A DNA stretch of 64,000 nucleotides from Hanleya hanleyi (lineage: Eukaryota > Mollusca > Polyplacophora > Lepidopleurida > Hanleyidae): assembly GCA_036873755.1 (NCBI GenBank), contig JAVTVY010020446.1, positions 1 to 64,000 on the forward strand. Reading direction: 5' to 3'. A program made the translations under genes and the position numbers. The notes beneath the pieces are model-generated. The model was not told the DNA's origin. It did not search any database and saw nothing but the letters and a program-made list of their open reading frames with translations. The number at the start of each line of letters is the position of its first letter. The first letter of the stretch is position 1. This document shows positions 54,581 to 64,000 of this stretch, piece by piece.

Positions 54581-54631
54581 CTCTTACAAGAATTTTTGGT
54601 AAGGGCTAATTTCAAGAAGCTCCCTTAAAGA

Positions 54632-55056
54632 CTTCATCATTCTGGACTTGAATATCCTAAGGGAGGGAGATGCTGTAATATTTTGGTCCAGGGAATTCCA
54701 CAACTTTGCCCCTGTATAGCTCAAGCTTTGCATCATATAGCATGTTTTAGGTCGAGGAAGGTACAGTTTGTTATTCGCAGTTGATCTGAGGTTTCTTGTA
54801 ACTTCATTTACATATTTAATAGATCATTATTAATGTATGAGGGACATTGCTGGTTGACGATTTTGTACAGGAAGGTTGCTTTTTGAGATACTAGTCTGTC
54901 AGGTATACTGATCCATTGAAGCTCTCGCAGAAGAGTTCTTGTGGGAGTTAAATAGTGATAGTTCAGAATGATTCTGGCAGCACGTTTTTGTAGTTTGTAC
55001 ACTCTGTACATCTTGGACGCAGCTGCATTTCCCCAGATTGTCATACAATAATCCAT
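54632..55056 (-). pseudogene. LINE reverse transcriptase C-terminal fragment
   Basis: The minus-strand frame reads MDYCMTIWGNAAA, LQKRAARIILNYHY and LLRELQWISIPDRL, then after a frameshift YTGAKLWNSLDQNI and SLRIFKSRMMKSL. This is the conserved tail of CR1/L2/RTE-type LINE proteins. The 5' part is missing, as usual for LINE insertions. The left end abuts the candidate TIR element. Confidence 0.75.
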
Positions 55057-58000
55057 ATGCTGTATATCACCTATGATAATATATAACTGTTCAGCAATTT
55101 GTTGGTATCTTTCAGTAACCCAATGGTACTGCTGTAGTTACTGTTCAGTACATTATAGAGTCGGCAATTAGTCAGAACGTACTTCTCAGTGACTTTTCTG
55201 AGCAGCATTGAAGTGTACAGTACTGCATAGTACTGATCAGTTGCAGGATTACCTGTGTAGCAAGATTTGACAAAACATATTATTACATCCTGATTGATGT
55301 AAGGTGCATATCTACAAAGTATTATTAGCAATAGAATGTTAAGGGATTCCAATAGATTCTGTGGGATAAGTTGGTTACTGGTATACAATATTGCACTGGG
55401 GGCGGGGGCGACAAGTCCAATCACTTGTAAATGTTGAGATACATGTATGCAAGTGATGGGAAGCAACCATTTGGCTAGACAGGAATGCCTCCCTCGGCCT
55501 CTCACATTCAGATTATAATACGGAGGATTCTAAGAAGCAGCCTTGCTTTTATTTGCAGTTGTTCATGTGGAAACTATGAAGTCACCACACGGCCCCTAGC
55601 ACCGGCAAAAGCAGAATTAGATACACTAGCTCAGGAGCTGTGATCATGACAGATATATGTACACCACTCAAGCATGTCAAGCACACCGTATGTTTTGATA
55701 AGCATAGAAGATTTTAAGACCATGGATAAAAACTATGAGACTATAATAGTAGTTGATCGAGCAGACAATCGTGAGAAGGAAAATGGCGTACAATTTCTGG
55801 ACAATTCGGCAAATTATTTTGTCACAATCATGTAATTAGGTGTTAATTTACAATGACAACAGTTTCAAAAACTTTCAACAGTCTCCAGTTTAAATTGCGA
55901 GACCAGATGATTAGACACTCGTGTCATTTTTCCTAGTCCTGCAAAGGGGACATCCTCAAAATCAGTACGCCCTTATTGGGGCTCACTGCATGTGGAAAAA
56001 CATACGAATGGTAGGGTGTAATAATAAATAAACGCTCAATAACCGCATAGTAATATGTCATAAGTAATTTTCTCGTAGGTGAAGGTAAATACTGACATTT
56101 ATGGTGCCCATCCAACACTGTTGTACATATGTCTATGTTTCAGCATTATGACCAACTGGGTCAGGATGGTCGAGTGGTCTAAGGCACCAGTCCTAAGTGC
56201 TAGTCTGTGTATGCGGGTGTGGGTTCGAATACCACTCCAGTTTTTGTACCACGAAAAACTGTGAATCCTAACAGAGCAGTAGGCCTACACACAGCATACT
56301 TAACTGTACAGGCCTTCCCCATAGCTTCACAGACGCCATTCATACATAGCTGTACAGACATTCTGTTGTGTTACTACTCAACACTTTTGTGTTATAGATT
56401 TTCAGTGTGATGTTATAGGGCACCAATTCAGTGTTAAAGAAAAGTATTATAGAGCTTTATAGCATGTGTTGTGCTACAGAGCAATATTGTTGTCTTAGAT
56501 AACACCAATGTATCAGTGTTGTGTATTGGGAGCGAGTTCAAAGTAAGGAAGGAAGTCCATATGTGTCTACAGATGACAGTGATCAGTCGCCGCCATAGAA
56601 CACATGAAAATCCACTTTTTATACTACTGCGCATGTGCGTATGTTCCTACATTTATCATGGTACAAAATGGAGTCACGAGTGTTATTTGAACCTATGCCA
56701 GCATGGGCAGACCACATTTTAGGACTAGCGCATTAAACCATGCGGCAACCCTGACCCTGTATAGGCTTGTGTCTGCGTGTGCGTGTGTGTGTTTGTATGT
56801 GTAGGGTCTTACTCCCCAATGTTAGAGCATCAGCAGACAGGCATTGGATGCGTTAAGGCAGGTGTTGAGGTAAGGGTGCTACCACATTATGCTGGTGGCT
56901 CCAATAATTCACCCTCAAACGGATTCAAACCCTTTCAAACAGGTCTAAACCAGTTCCATTCTGTATGGGTTCAGTCCTTGCCTCTCTATTCCTAGGACAA
57001 GTGTTATCAACTAAAGCTGTGTTCCTTGAGGTTACAGCAGGGGCTTCAATATGACTCCAAGTATGCTGTAACACATACATATATCACTGGCCATACACTG
57101 GCCATGTACTTAACTCCATGATACACCCCAAGAACGATATGCCCATTCCTATGGGTTAGTGCAGTGAGGTGTAGGTAGCCAGTTAGGCCCACGTGTGTGC
57201 CTAATTCAACCATCTCAAAGTTGCGCTTTCTCTAATCATTACGTCACAAATTACATCACTTTTCTATGAGTAGTGTGAGCTACTTTTTCGCAATGTCTCT
57301 CTCGAGACACTCGACCATTCTGAAATTGGTGAAGATTGGTGAGTTATGATAAATGGTGAACTGCCAATACCGTTTCTATCCTCAGAAAAAAGTCTGGTAT
57401 GAGCAACTGATAAACAGATAGCCAAATTTGATGGGGATGCGGGGGTGCAAGGCATGTGATCGCATCCCCCTTTAATCATGAAAATATGTACTGTTCATAA
57501 ATCATCATTTGCTGGAGTCTCTCAAACGTGAAATCTGCTCTTGTTTGACACTGGTTTGACACGTCACATCACGATTCAGACTGCTTGATCAAATGTCAAC
57601 ACGTACAACGTTCGGTCTTCAGGAGGCTAGTCTGATGTGAAGCGACATTCAAGGTAAGATATAAGCGATGACCCTTTGCAAGTTTGAATTCCGCTGACTT
57701 GGGATACAAAGTTTTTAAAGGATTCTACATGTAGCCGTCAAAACACTTCAAAGTAAACCAAGAAATAGAGCAAAATTAATTTGTATCCTATGACAAGGTA
57801 CAAATACCCGGCTCTGTAATTGAATGCTCAAAACAGCTCAGGTAAATCATATGCAAGTATTTATGACTCACACTGAAACAAATTAGATTCATTTATAGAG
57901 CTTCTCCAACTGAACAAGATTGCGGATATCCCTTCAAATAGATCATGAGACTAAGGATTCAGACGGTAACAGAAATAATATTATTGAGTCAAAACGTGCT

Positions 58001-58889
58001 AATCTAGTAGGTTATAATTCTGGAAATAGATAAATACAGAGAACTTCTTAGATCTTCGTGAGTCATAAACATGTGATGTCATGCGAACCGACAGATTGAT
58101 TACTTCGACCATGAACAGAGTTTGGAATAACAATTAAAATCTGGATCAAAACAAGTAATGAATAATATTATCACAACAGATAAGTTCCACGAAGCCAATG
58201 TAGGCCTGAATAACAATTTATCCTTATCATATTTCAAACTGATTGATCTGAGGAAAAGTTTTTTTTTTTTTATTCTTATTCTTTTTACATAATCTGCATT
58301 CTCAATAATAATACATATTATACAAATTTTGTCACTCACAATGTAGCAGTCTTCACCTTTTTTATGTTAAACCTTTTTAATTCCTTTCACAGATATCCAT
58401 AGTACCCATTTGTTTCACCAATCAGAAAAATACCCCAGGAAAAAAAAAAAAAAACCCAATTGACAAACACACATTTCTCAACTGTATCCAAAGTGGTCCT
58501 ATAAGAAACCAGCTTGGCCACAGTTGGCTTAACAATAATAAAATTATACGCTTAATTGTTTGATGCTGATAGTCCTTTAAAAGCAATTTATTTTTTCATT
58601 TTGTCGAAAGGATTTAAAGAAATCTTTGAACAGAATCCATTTTTTCTTGTACTTCGTGACATTCCCTGCAAGTTTGACTGCAAAATATTCAATGCAGTAG
58701 TACTTGTACATGATGTTCAGTAAAGCTTTCCAGCTAAGAGTTCCCTGATCAAACTCAGTTGCATAAATATATTTTTTGGATATCAACATCAAAGCATTAA
58801 GACAATTTTAATTTCTTTCCCAGCCCAAGATTATTTTTTCGTTCGATATTTCACCCCGCATTCCCACTGTATCCTTTAGCCAGGTTTCT
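55057..58889. other. Non-coding stretch with SINE fragments
   Basis: No gene found. A 144-codon minus frame at 55071-55505 lacks any domain. 55560-55640 holds the 'cacggcccctagcaccggc' block shared with 21540 and 30990. A tRNA-like SINE head lies at 56160-56242 (separate entry). A GT-rich simple repeat is at 56768-56802 and an A-run at 58440-58455. Confidence 0.4.
56160..56242 (+). repeat. tRNA-Leu-derived SINE head
   Basis: GTCAGGATGGTCGAGTGGTC as the 5' end and A box, and GTGGGTTCGAATACCAC as the B box/T arm, match tRNA-Leu. The acceptor stem has two mismatches, U33 is replaced by C and the anticodon stem has one mismatch, so it is probably not a working tRNA. The flank before it ('cccatccaacactgttgtac') resembles the tail seen after the tRNA-like head at 61469. 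Confidence 0.7.
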
Positions 58890-60340
58890 AGACGTTTTCA
58901 CAGCTTTTTTGCTTCTGAACATTCCAAAAATAAATGCTCCAGAGTTTCCGTTTCCTTTTTACAGTGATCACATACTTTAGTTTCCGACAAATCAATTTTA
59001 TATAAGAATGAATTTGTGGGAATGATTCTATGTAGGAGTATATACTGCAGATCTCACAGTTTGGTGTCAACTGTACAACGGAAAGATCTGCAGTATACAC
59101 TATTCCAATCTATCTGGTTTATAAGATTCAAAGAAGATTCCCATTTATCAGCTGATATTGGTATGATGGAATCACTATAATCAATTACATCATAATAGCG
59201 TCTACAACCCGTTCCCTGTCCTGACAAAATACGTAGACATTTTGTTATCCCAGGTGATGTCTGGTGTACTTCCTTGAAATTTGAGTGAAGTGTTTTAGAC
59301 CAGAGAGTAGGTACATTTTTAGTTAGCCTAATATAGTCTAAGAAATTTCCACTCGTTTTATATTTGCTTTTGAAATCTTCAAATTTCATTATGTTACCGT
59401 TGATATCGACGATATCTCTGATGTATCTTATTTTATCTTCATACCATTTTGTGACGAAAAATGAAGAATTCTTTGAATTTGTGTTATACCGTAGCAGTTC
59501 ATTATATATGTCCTCGGCGGTTTCTAATTTTATTTTTTTACCGAAAATATACCAGGCTTTGAAAGTGTCTTTCCAAAAAGGATTCTTTGTTTTATTAGAC
59601 AATATTCTCATATATTCGCTACCAAAACTGCATATTTTTTGCAGAATTATATCATCCATTATTGTTTGCCATTTTTGTCATTGAAAGATCATTCGTCTTA
59701 ACCAAGATACTTTTAGAGAGTGGATGAATTTGACAAGGTTTATCATTCTTAGACTGCCCTTTTTGTAATCTTGCGTGATCACTGTTCTTTTTATTCGATC
59801 GTTGTCTCCATTCCATATAAAATTGAAAGGAATTCTATTAATTTCTTTAATGACATCATCTGGGGGATTTGGCAGGGCAAGGAACAGGTGTATCAGCTTT
59901 GACAAAGCCATTGTTTTGATAACTGTAACTTTCCCTAATAGAGTCAGATTTCTCATTTTCCATTTACTAAGTTCCCTTTTAAGATCCTCAAGTTTTCCCA
60001 GATAATTTATTTTCCAAATACCTTGTAAGTCTGCTGTGGAAAAATGTATTCCCAGCAATATGAAATTATTTACCCAGTCCAGCTTAATATGTTCACATAG
60101 TTTGGTGTCGGAGCCCGTCCGCGACCCGATCCAGACTGCAGATGTCTTTTCTCTATTTATTTTCAGGCCCGACAATTTATAAAATAAATCAAGACAATTA
60201 ATATAAGGCCTCTTTTAAAGATTCCTCTGATCCATCGAGTATTATTTGAGCCTCATCCGCATATAGGCTGATTTTAAATGTCGTATCATTTATTTCAATC
60301 CCTTTTATTTTAGTATTTGACCGTATCATCTGAGGAAATT
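58890..60340 (-). pseudogene. L1/Tx1-like LINE ORF2, C-terminal third
   Basis: The minus strand reads from a degenerate catalytic box (SLYADEAQIIL, normally YADD) through LKINREKTSAVWIG, WKMRNLTLLGKVTVIKTMAL, INRIPFNFIWNG and GSLRMINLVKFIHSLKVSWL (60175-59678). After a frameshift come a 201-codon frame (59659-59054, with NKTKNPFWKDTF) and a final Cys/His-type segment near 59000 (CDHCKKETETLEHLF-like when frameshifts are ignored). The order and wording fit the L1/Tx1 group. It is 5'-truncated with several frameshifts. Confidence 0.8.
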
Positions 60341-60580
60341 GATGAATCAGGATGAATCAGTCATGTCACGAAGTTTGGATGCTATTCCTTTTCACACCCG
60401 GAAACTCCATGGGTAGCCTAGGGTCCTACCCCTTGTAACGGTTACACCCGGGACCCCATTGGTGGGGTCCTGTTTATTTTCACCCCCGGGAACCCCATGG
60501 ATGCCTCAGTTAGTCACCTCTTACGACAAGCTCTCTAAGGGGCTGAGGCCTATTCTTACCATGACCAGGAGTGTGCACAA
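60341..60580. repeat. Repeat with CTTACGACAAGCTCTC core, copy 1
   Basis: The block 'tagtcacctcttacgacaagc', 'ctctctaaggggctgaggcc', 'tattctt' is shared with 61140-61200. The same kind of sequence, paired with a (GTGA)n head, is one I associate with gastropod genomes. Poly-G runs follow at 60610 and 60700. Confidence 0.6.
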
Positions 60581-61002
60581 TGTACCATTATCCATACCCA
60601 GGTCGGTTGGGGTGGGGGGGGGGGGGGGCTGAAACTTCCCATGATATACCTTGGGGCCTAGCTTACCCATGGCCATGTCAAACCATACCCAGGCTGACTT
60701 GGGAGGGGGGGGGGAGGGGGCATCCTGAAACCTTTTTTTGACATTTAATTCTGGCAGTTTTTCTCCACAAACTGCATAATCAATCAAGGAATATTTATCC
60801 GATCTGAAATGATTAACTGTAATCAGCCTTTTTGAATGGAAAGACAAAACATTTGTCGTAAACTTAAAGCCAACAAAAATTTGACGATTAAATATATTTA
60901 CCCATGATCCTCTCCTCTGAGAGGTATGCAAGTAGGCTCAAAATGACAACAATATAATATTTACATCCTGTTATGTTTATGATGACACTTCCTTGGTAAA
61001 GT
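60581..61002. other. Non-coding stretch with G runs
   Basis: Two long G-runs (60612-60628 and 60704-60720) within repeats of 'cccatg', then AT-rich sequence. No gene seen. Confidence 0.4.
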
Positions 61003-61275
61003 GAGTGAGTGAGTGAGTGAGTGAGTGAATATGATCTAACATCGCTATCAACACTATTTCAGTCGTATCACGACATTTGGTTTCTAAACTACACGGGTAA
61101 GGGTCATATTCCTTTTAACACCCGGGAACCCCACGGGCGCCCCAGTTATATAGTCACCTCTTACGACAAGCTCTCTAAGGGGCTGAGGCCTATTCTTGCC
61201 AGACCTGGAATATGCACAACGACACCCCAGGTCAATCCCCGAGAGCTCCATGGGGCCTTCCTTGGTAAAGCACAA
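61003..61275 (+). repeat. (GTGA)n-headed repeat, copy 2 of the core
   Basis: A (GTGA)7 run is followed by 'aacatcgctatcaacactatttcag', 'tatcacgac' and later the 'cttacgacaagctctc' core. It is a SINE-like unit also seen, shorter, at 63420 and 63720. Confidence 0.7.
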
Positions 61276-61468
61276 ATACTAGTGCTAGATAGGCCAGTCC
61301 CATATGACTCTGAGGGCATGAACCATCCAACACTATAGTATTTGTGCTACCAAGAAATTGTCATCCTAATATATAGCTTTCGGAGTTGTGCGATATCATT
61401 CACTCTATCAGAGGGATAGTAATTGCAATCTAGACTCCGAACTTCAAACTTCCTCTTTTATTTTGAAA

Positions 61469-61560
61469 GCTGAGATGGCCGAGCAGATTAGAGTACTTAT
61501 ATTTACTGCTGGCAATTTAGTGCCAAACAACAGGGCACAGATTCGGGTCTCGCACGGGAC
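61469..61560 (+). repeat. tRNA-derived SINE head
   Basis: GCTGAGATGGCCGAGCAGAT (A box) and CAGATTCGGGTCTCGCAC (B box) are spaced as in a tRNA. They are followed by the tail 'catgcccatccagcattagt', 'ttgtgcttcacca' and 'gtgtcatcc', of which a copy without the head lies at 61315-61365. Confidence 0.6.
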
Positions 61561-62735
61561 ATGCCCATCCAGCATTAGTATCCAAATTGTGCTTCACCAA
61601 AAAAGTGTCATCCTAAAAATAATTGGATATAAATGTTATCTACCTCCTATAGTAGGCTGGCCAAGGACACAAAATGTAACTTTTGATGGTATTGTTTGTT
61701 ACAAATGGGTATCCATGCTAAATAAGTTAAATTTAATAGTTCTTTGTGTGTTAGAGTTCAACATGGGAGGGAATACGAAGCAGATTTTGGACATTTAAGG
61801 TCATTTTGGGGTCAAATAATGTCAAAATTGGTAAAAGTCGTTCCTAACTTAATTTCGGTAGTGATGTTTGTTACCAATGGGTATCCATGCTAAATTGGTT
61901 TTATGTACTGTAGGGATTTAACTCCGGTATGGCTAGCTCGTTAATTATTGGAATTTTATAGTCACATTAAGGGTCGAATGAGGTCAAAATGAGGAAAAAT
62001 TCTGTTGTTTTTTCATATATATTGTTAATTAATCTTGTATGCAGTATGGTCCAAGGTAGGGGTAGATACCAAGACAAATTTGGCAATTTGAGATCATTCT
62101 GAGGCCATTTCGAGGTCAAATAAGATCCGAAGATGGCCAAAAGATGGCCCTTACAACAATTTAAAACATTTTTGTGTGAAATTCCTCGTAAAAGAAATGG
62201 GAAAATCTGAGTTATTTTTTGTTTGTGAATTTGGCAACATGCATTTTCTTATAGACTGGACCTTCCCGATCAAGATAATTGTTGCATGGTGTGAAGTTTT
62301 CTTTCTCGAATTTGAAGTAGTTTGAGTTAACCCTTTCTGGCATGGGTGATGAAGAGTTTAGAAATTCGGTGCCCTATTGAGCATTCACGGTATCACCAGA
62401 ATGATTGAAAATCGAGAGCGAAGACTTTCCATAGTTTTGGAATATTATATTTGGCTAATTTTGAGCCTATTTCTGTGATTCTAGTGATTAACCATCATGC
62501 GTTAATATTCAAAATGGTGCTCATGTGGGTTCATCCATGAATCGACCTTTTTCAGGTTAGTGATATAATAGGCAATATTATTATCCCAATGTGCAAATTA
62601 GTTGACACAAGGAATCTCACATCAAAGCCTAGCATCTGACGCCTATTTTGAATCTGTTTGCGCATGTTGCTTTTTTCTCAGCTTAAAATATGATGATTTA
62701 AGTGGAAATGATGGACATGTGGGGTAATATGAAAA
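61561..62735. other. Degenerate repeat region, no gene
   Basis: 'gtttgttaccaatgggtatccatgctaaat' occurs twice (61690 and 61865), so part of this is an old tandem duplication of about 175 bp. No coding sequence was recognised. Confidence 0.45.
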
Positions 62736-63330
62736 TCACATTTTTCATGTTGCTCGTGTAGTTCAAGGCATTATTTATACCTCACTGCGCAAATTTATCA
62801 AAACTGAGGGATCTCTATGCATAGACTAACATCTTATTCCCATTTTGAATCTATTTACATATCCCAAAGTTCAAGATTTGATGGTCAAATTCAAAATGGC
62901 GTCCATAATGGGGTCATCTGAAAATCACACTTTTTCCTGTTGCTTGTTTAGTTCTAGGCATTATTCTTACCTCACTGAGCAAATTTATCAAAACCGAGGG
63001 ATCTCTATGCATAGTCTAACATCTTATTGCCATTTTGAATCTATTTACATATCCCAAAATTCAAAATTTGATGGTCAAATTCAAAATAGCGTCCATATGG
63101 GGTCATATGAAAATAACACTTTTTCCTGTTGCTCATGTAGTTCAAGGCATTATTCTTACCTCACTGAGCAAATTTATCGAAACTGAGCGATCTCATTGCA
63201 TAGCCTAACTTCCTATCTATGCCTATTTTGAATCTATTTACGTATCTCTAAGATCAAGATTTGATGGTCAAATTCAAAATGGCGGCCATATGGGGTCATC
63301 TGAAAATCACACTTTTACCTGTTGCTTGTG
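62736..63330. repeat. About 187-bp tandem repeat, 3 units
   Basis: Units beginning near 'ctgttgct' at 62751, 62938, 63125 and 63318 share 'cctcactgagcaaatttatc', 'gatctctatgcatag', 'attttgaatctatttac' and 'tttgatggtcaaattc'. Confidence 0.85.
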
Positions 63331-63334
63331 TAGT

Positions 63335-63425
63335 TCAAGATACAGAGAGGGGACAAGATACAGAGAGGGAACAAGCTACAGAGAGGGTACATGGTACAGG
63401 GAGTTGACATGATACAGAGAGGGAT
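63335..63425. repeat. Short tandem repeat GATACAGAGAGGG
   Basis: About five units of 16-18 bp; part of it recurs at 63672-63722. Confidence 0.8.
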
Positions 63426-63955
63426 GAGTGAGTGAGTGAGTGAGTGAATAGAATTTAATGTCGCTTCCAACAATATTTCAGCTATATCACGACGAACCAA
63501 CTAAGCATCACCCAGCCCAGTTACGTTCCTGCTACTTCAAAGACAAAATCTTTGAAGCAGCATGGAACCAGACACCCTCCATCCACCCTATAAAACACTG
63601 AGGACAGCGCACAAGACACAGACAGGATGCTTACATGGTGCAATAAAGATAAGTGAGTGAGTGAATAGAATTTACAGAGAGGGTACATGATACAGGGAGT
63701 TGACATGATACAGAGAGGGATGAGTGAGTGAGTGAGTGAGTGAGTGAATACAATTTAACGTCGCTTTCAACAATATTTCAGCTATATCACGACGAACCAA
63801 CTATATAAGCACCACCCAGCCCAGTTGTGTTCCTGCTACTTCAAAGAAGAAATCTTTGAAGCAGCATGGAACCAGACACCCTCCATCCACCCTATACACT
63901 GAGGACAGCGCACAAGACACAGACAGGACGCTTACATGGTGCAATAAAGACAAAT
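63426..63955 (+). repeat. Tandem duplication of a (GTGA)n-headed SINE-like unit
   Basis: 63426-63655 and 63724-63955 are about 95% alike: a (GTGA)n run, 'gtcgctt-caacaatatttcagc', 'tatatcacgacgaacc', a hairpin around TTTGAAG, then 'gcacaagacacagacagga'. They are separated by the GATACAGAGAGGG repeat. Confidence 0.85.
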
Positions 63956-64000
63956 GATATTACAGTGCTAGACATCACATTATCAAGTTCCTGTTGCTTC

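Larger units (their letters stand above)
50736..54624. mobile_element. Candidate 3.9-kb TIR element with TTA target duplication
   Basis: GGGAGCTTCTTGAAATT at 50736 and its exact complement at 54608-54624 are flanked by TTA on both sides (50733-50735 and 54625-54627). The inverted similarity continues inward (CCCTTACCAAAAA.TCTTGTAAG at 51021 against 54583-54605) if a 268-bp insertion at 50753-51020 is skipped. Both ends then carry a minisatellite based on TCTTGTAAGATCCTGTAGGA (51040-51210 and 54150-54580). A TWA target duplication with GGG ends fits PIF/Harbinger elements. No transposase was seen. The right end directly adjoins a LINE fragment, and the TIR also reads as an in-frame LINE tail, so the model needs testing. 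Confidence 0.55.

Noticed and set aside
55071..55505. 144-codon minus-strand frame next to a LINE fragment
   Set aside because: Composition and content look random, with no domain and no continuation of the LINE frame.
56160..56242. Functional tRNA-Leu(UAA)
   Set aside because: C at position 33, mismatches in the acceptor and anticodon stems, and SINE-like flanks.

Overview
This window looks like nuclear DNA of a marine invertebrate, most likely a mollusc and probably a gastropod. It has no bacterial-style operons. It is AT-rich and packed with decayed transposons, tandem repeats and tRNA-derived SINEs. Two repeat types are ones I associate with molluscs: (GTGA)n-headed repeats whose core contains 'atatcacgac' near 61.0, 63.4 and 63.7 kb, and a tRNA-headed SINE with a conserved central domain at 24.2 kb. 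The assignment is inference; no single-copy gene fixes the species.

Layout. 0-1.4 kb: two fold-back elements, one with clean 9-bp target duplications. 1.8-6.3 kb: an I-type LINE (gag zinc knuckles, endonuclease, reverse transcriptase, RNase H) broken by frameshifts. 6.3-13.2 kb: non-coding repeats, including a TA-flanked MITE carrying a minisatellite. 13.25-22.9 kb: a compact, decayed Polinton/Maverick between inverted repeats, all genes on +: a duplicated unknown gene pair, integrase with a chromodomain-like tail, packaging ATPase, two small virion-type proteins, major capsid protein (interrupted by a 789-bp insertion) and adenain-like protease. No DNA polymerase B is visible. 23.6-24.6 kb: a Penelope fragment interrupted by a SINE. 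24.6-26.0 kb: a second Polinton remnant (minor capsid protein plus a tandemly duplicated protease). 29.0-34.1 kb: several satellites around a second, longer Penelope reverse transcriptase on the minus strand.

34.3-40.5 kb: tandem repeats and AT-rich DNA. 40.5-45.0 kb (minus strand): the only long intact gene, a 1471-codon open frame with five tandem copies of a Crypton-type core-binding module, a C-terminal DUF3504-like recombinase domain and two PLDLS motifs of the kind that bind the corepressor CtBP. It looks like a domesticated transposon-derived nuclear regulator. 47.4-49.5 kb: a 157-bp satellite. 50.7-54.6 kb: a candidate 3.9-kb TIR element (TTA target duplication) whose interior holds a credible three-exon gene of unknown function. 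54.6-60.3 kb: two 3' fragments of LINEs on the minus strand. 60.3-64.0 kb: SINE-like and tandem repeats.

The two most interesting objects are the five-module Crypton-derived gene and the Polinton without polymerase but with a duplicated unknown gene. The TIR element with an embedded spliced gene is third. All calls come from reading translations and repeats by eye; no database search was run.
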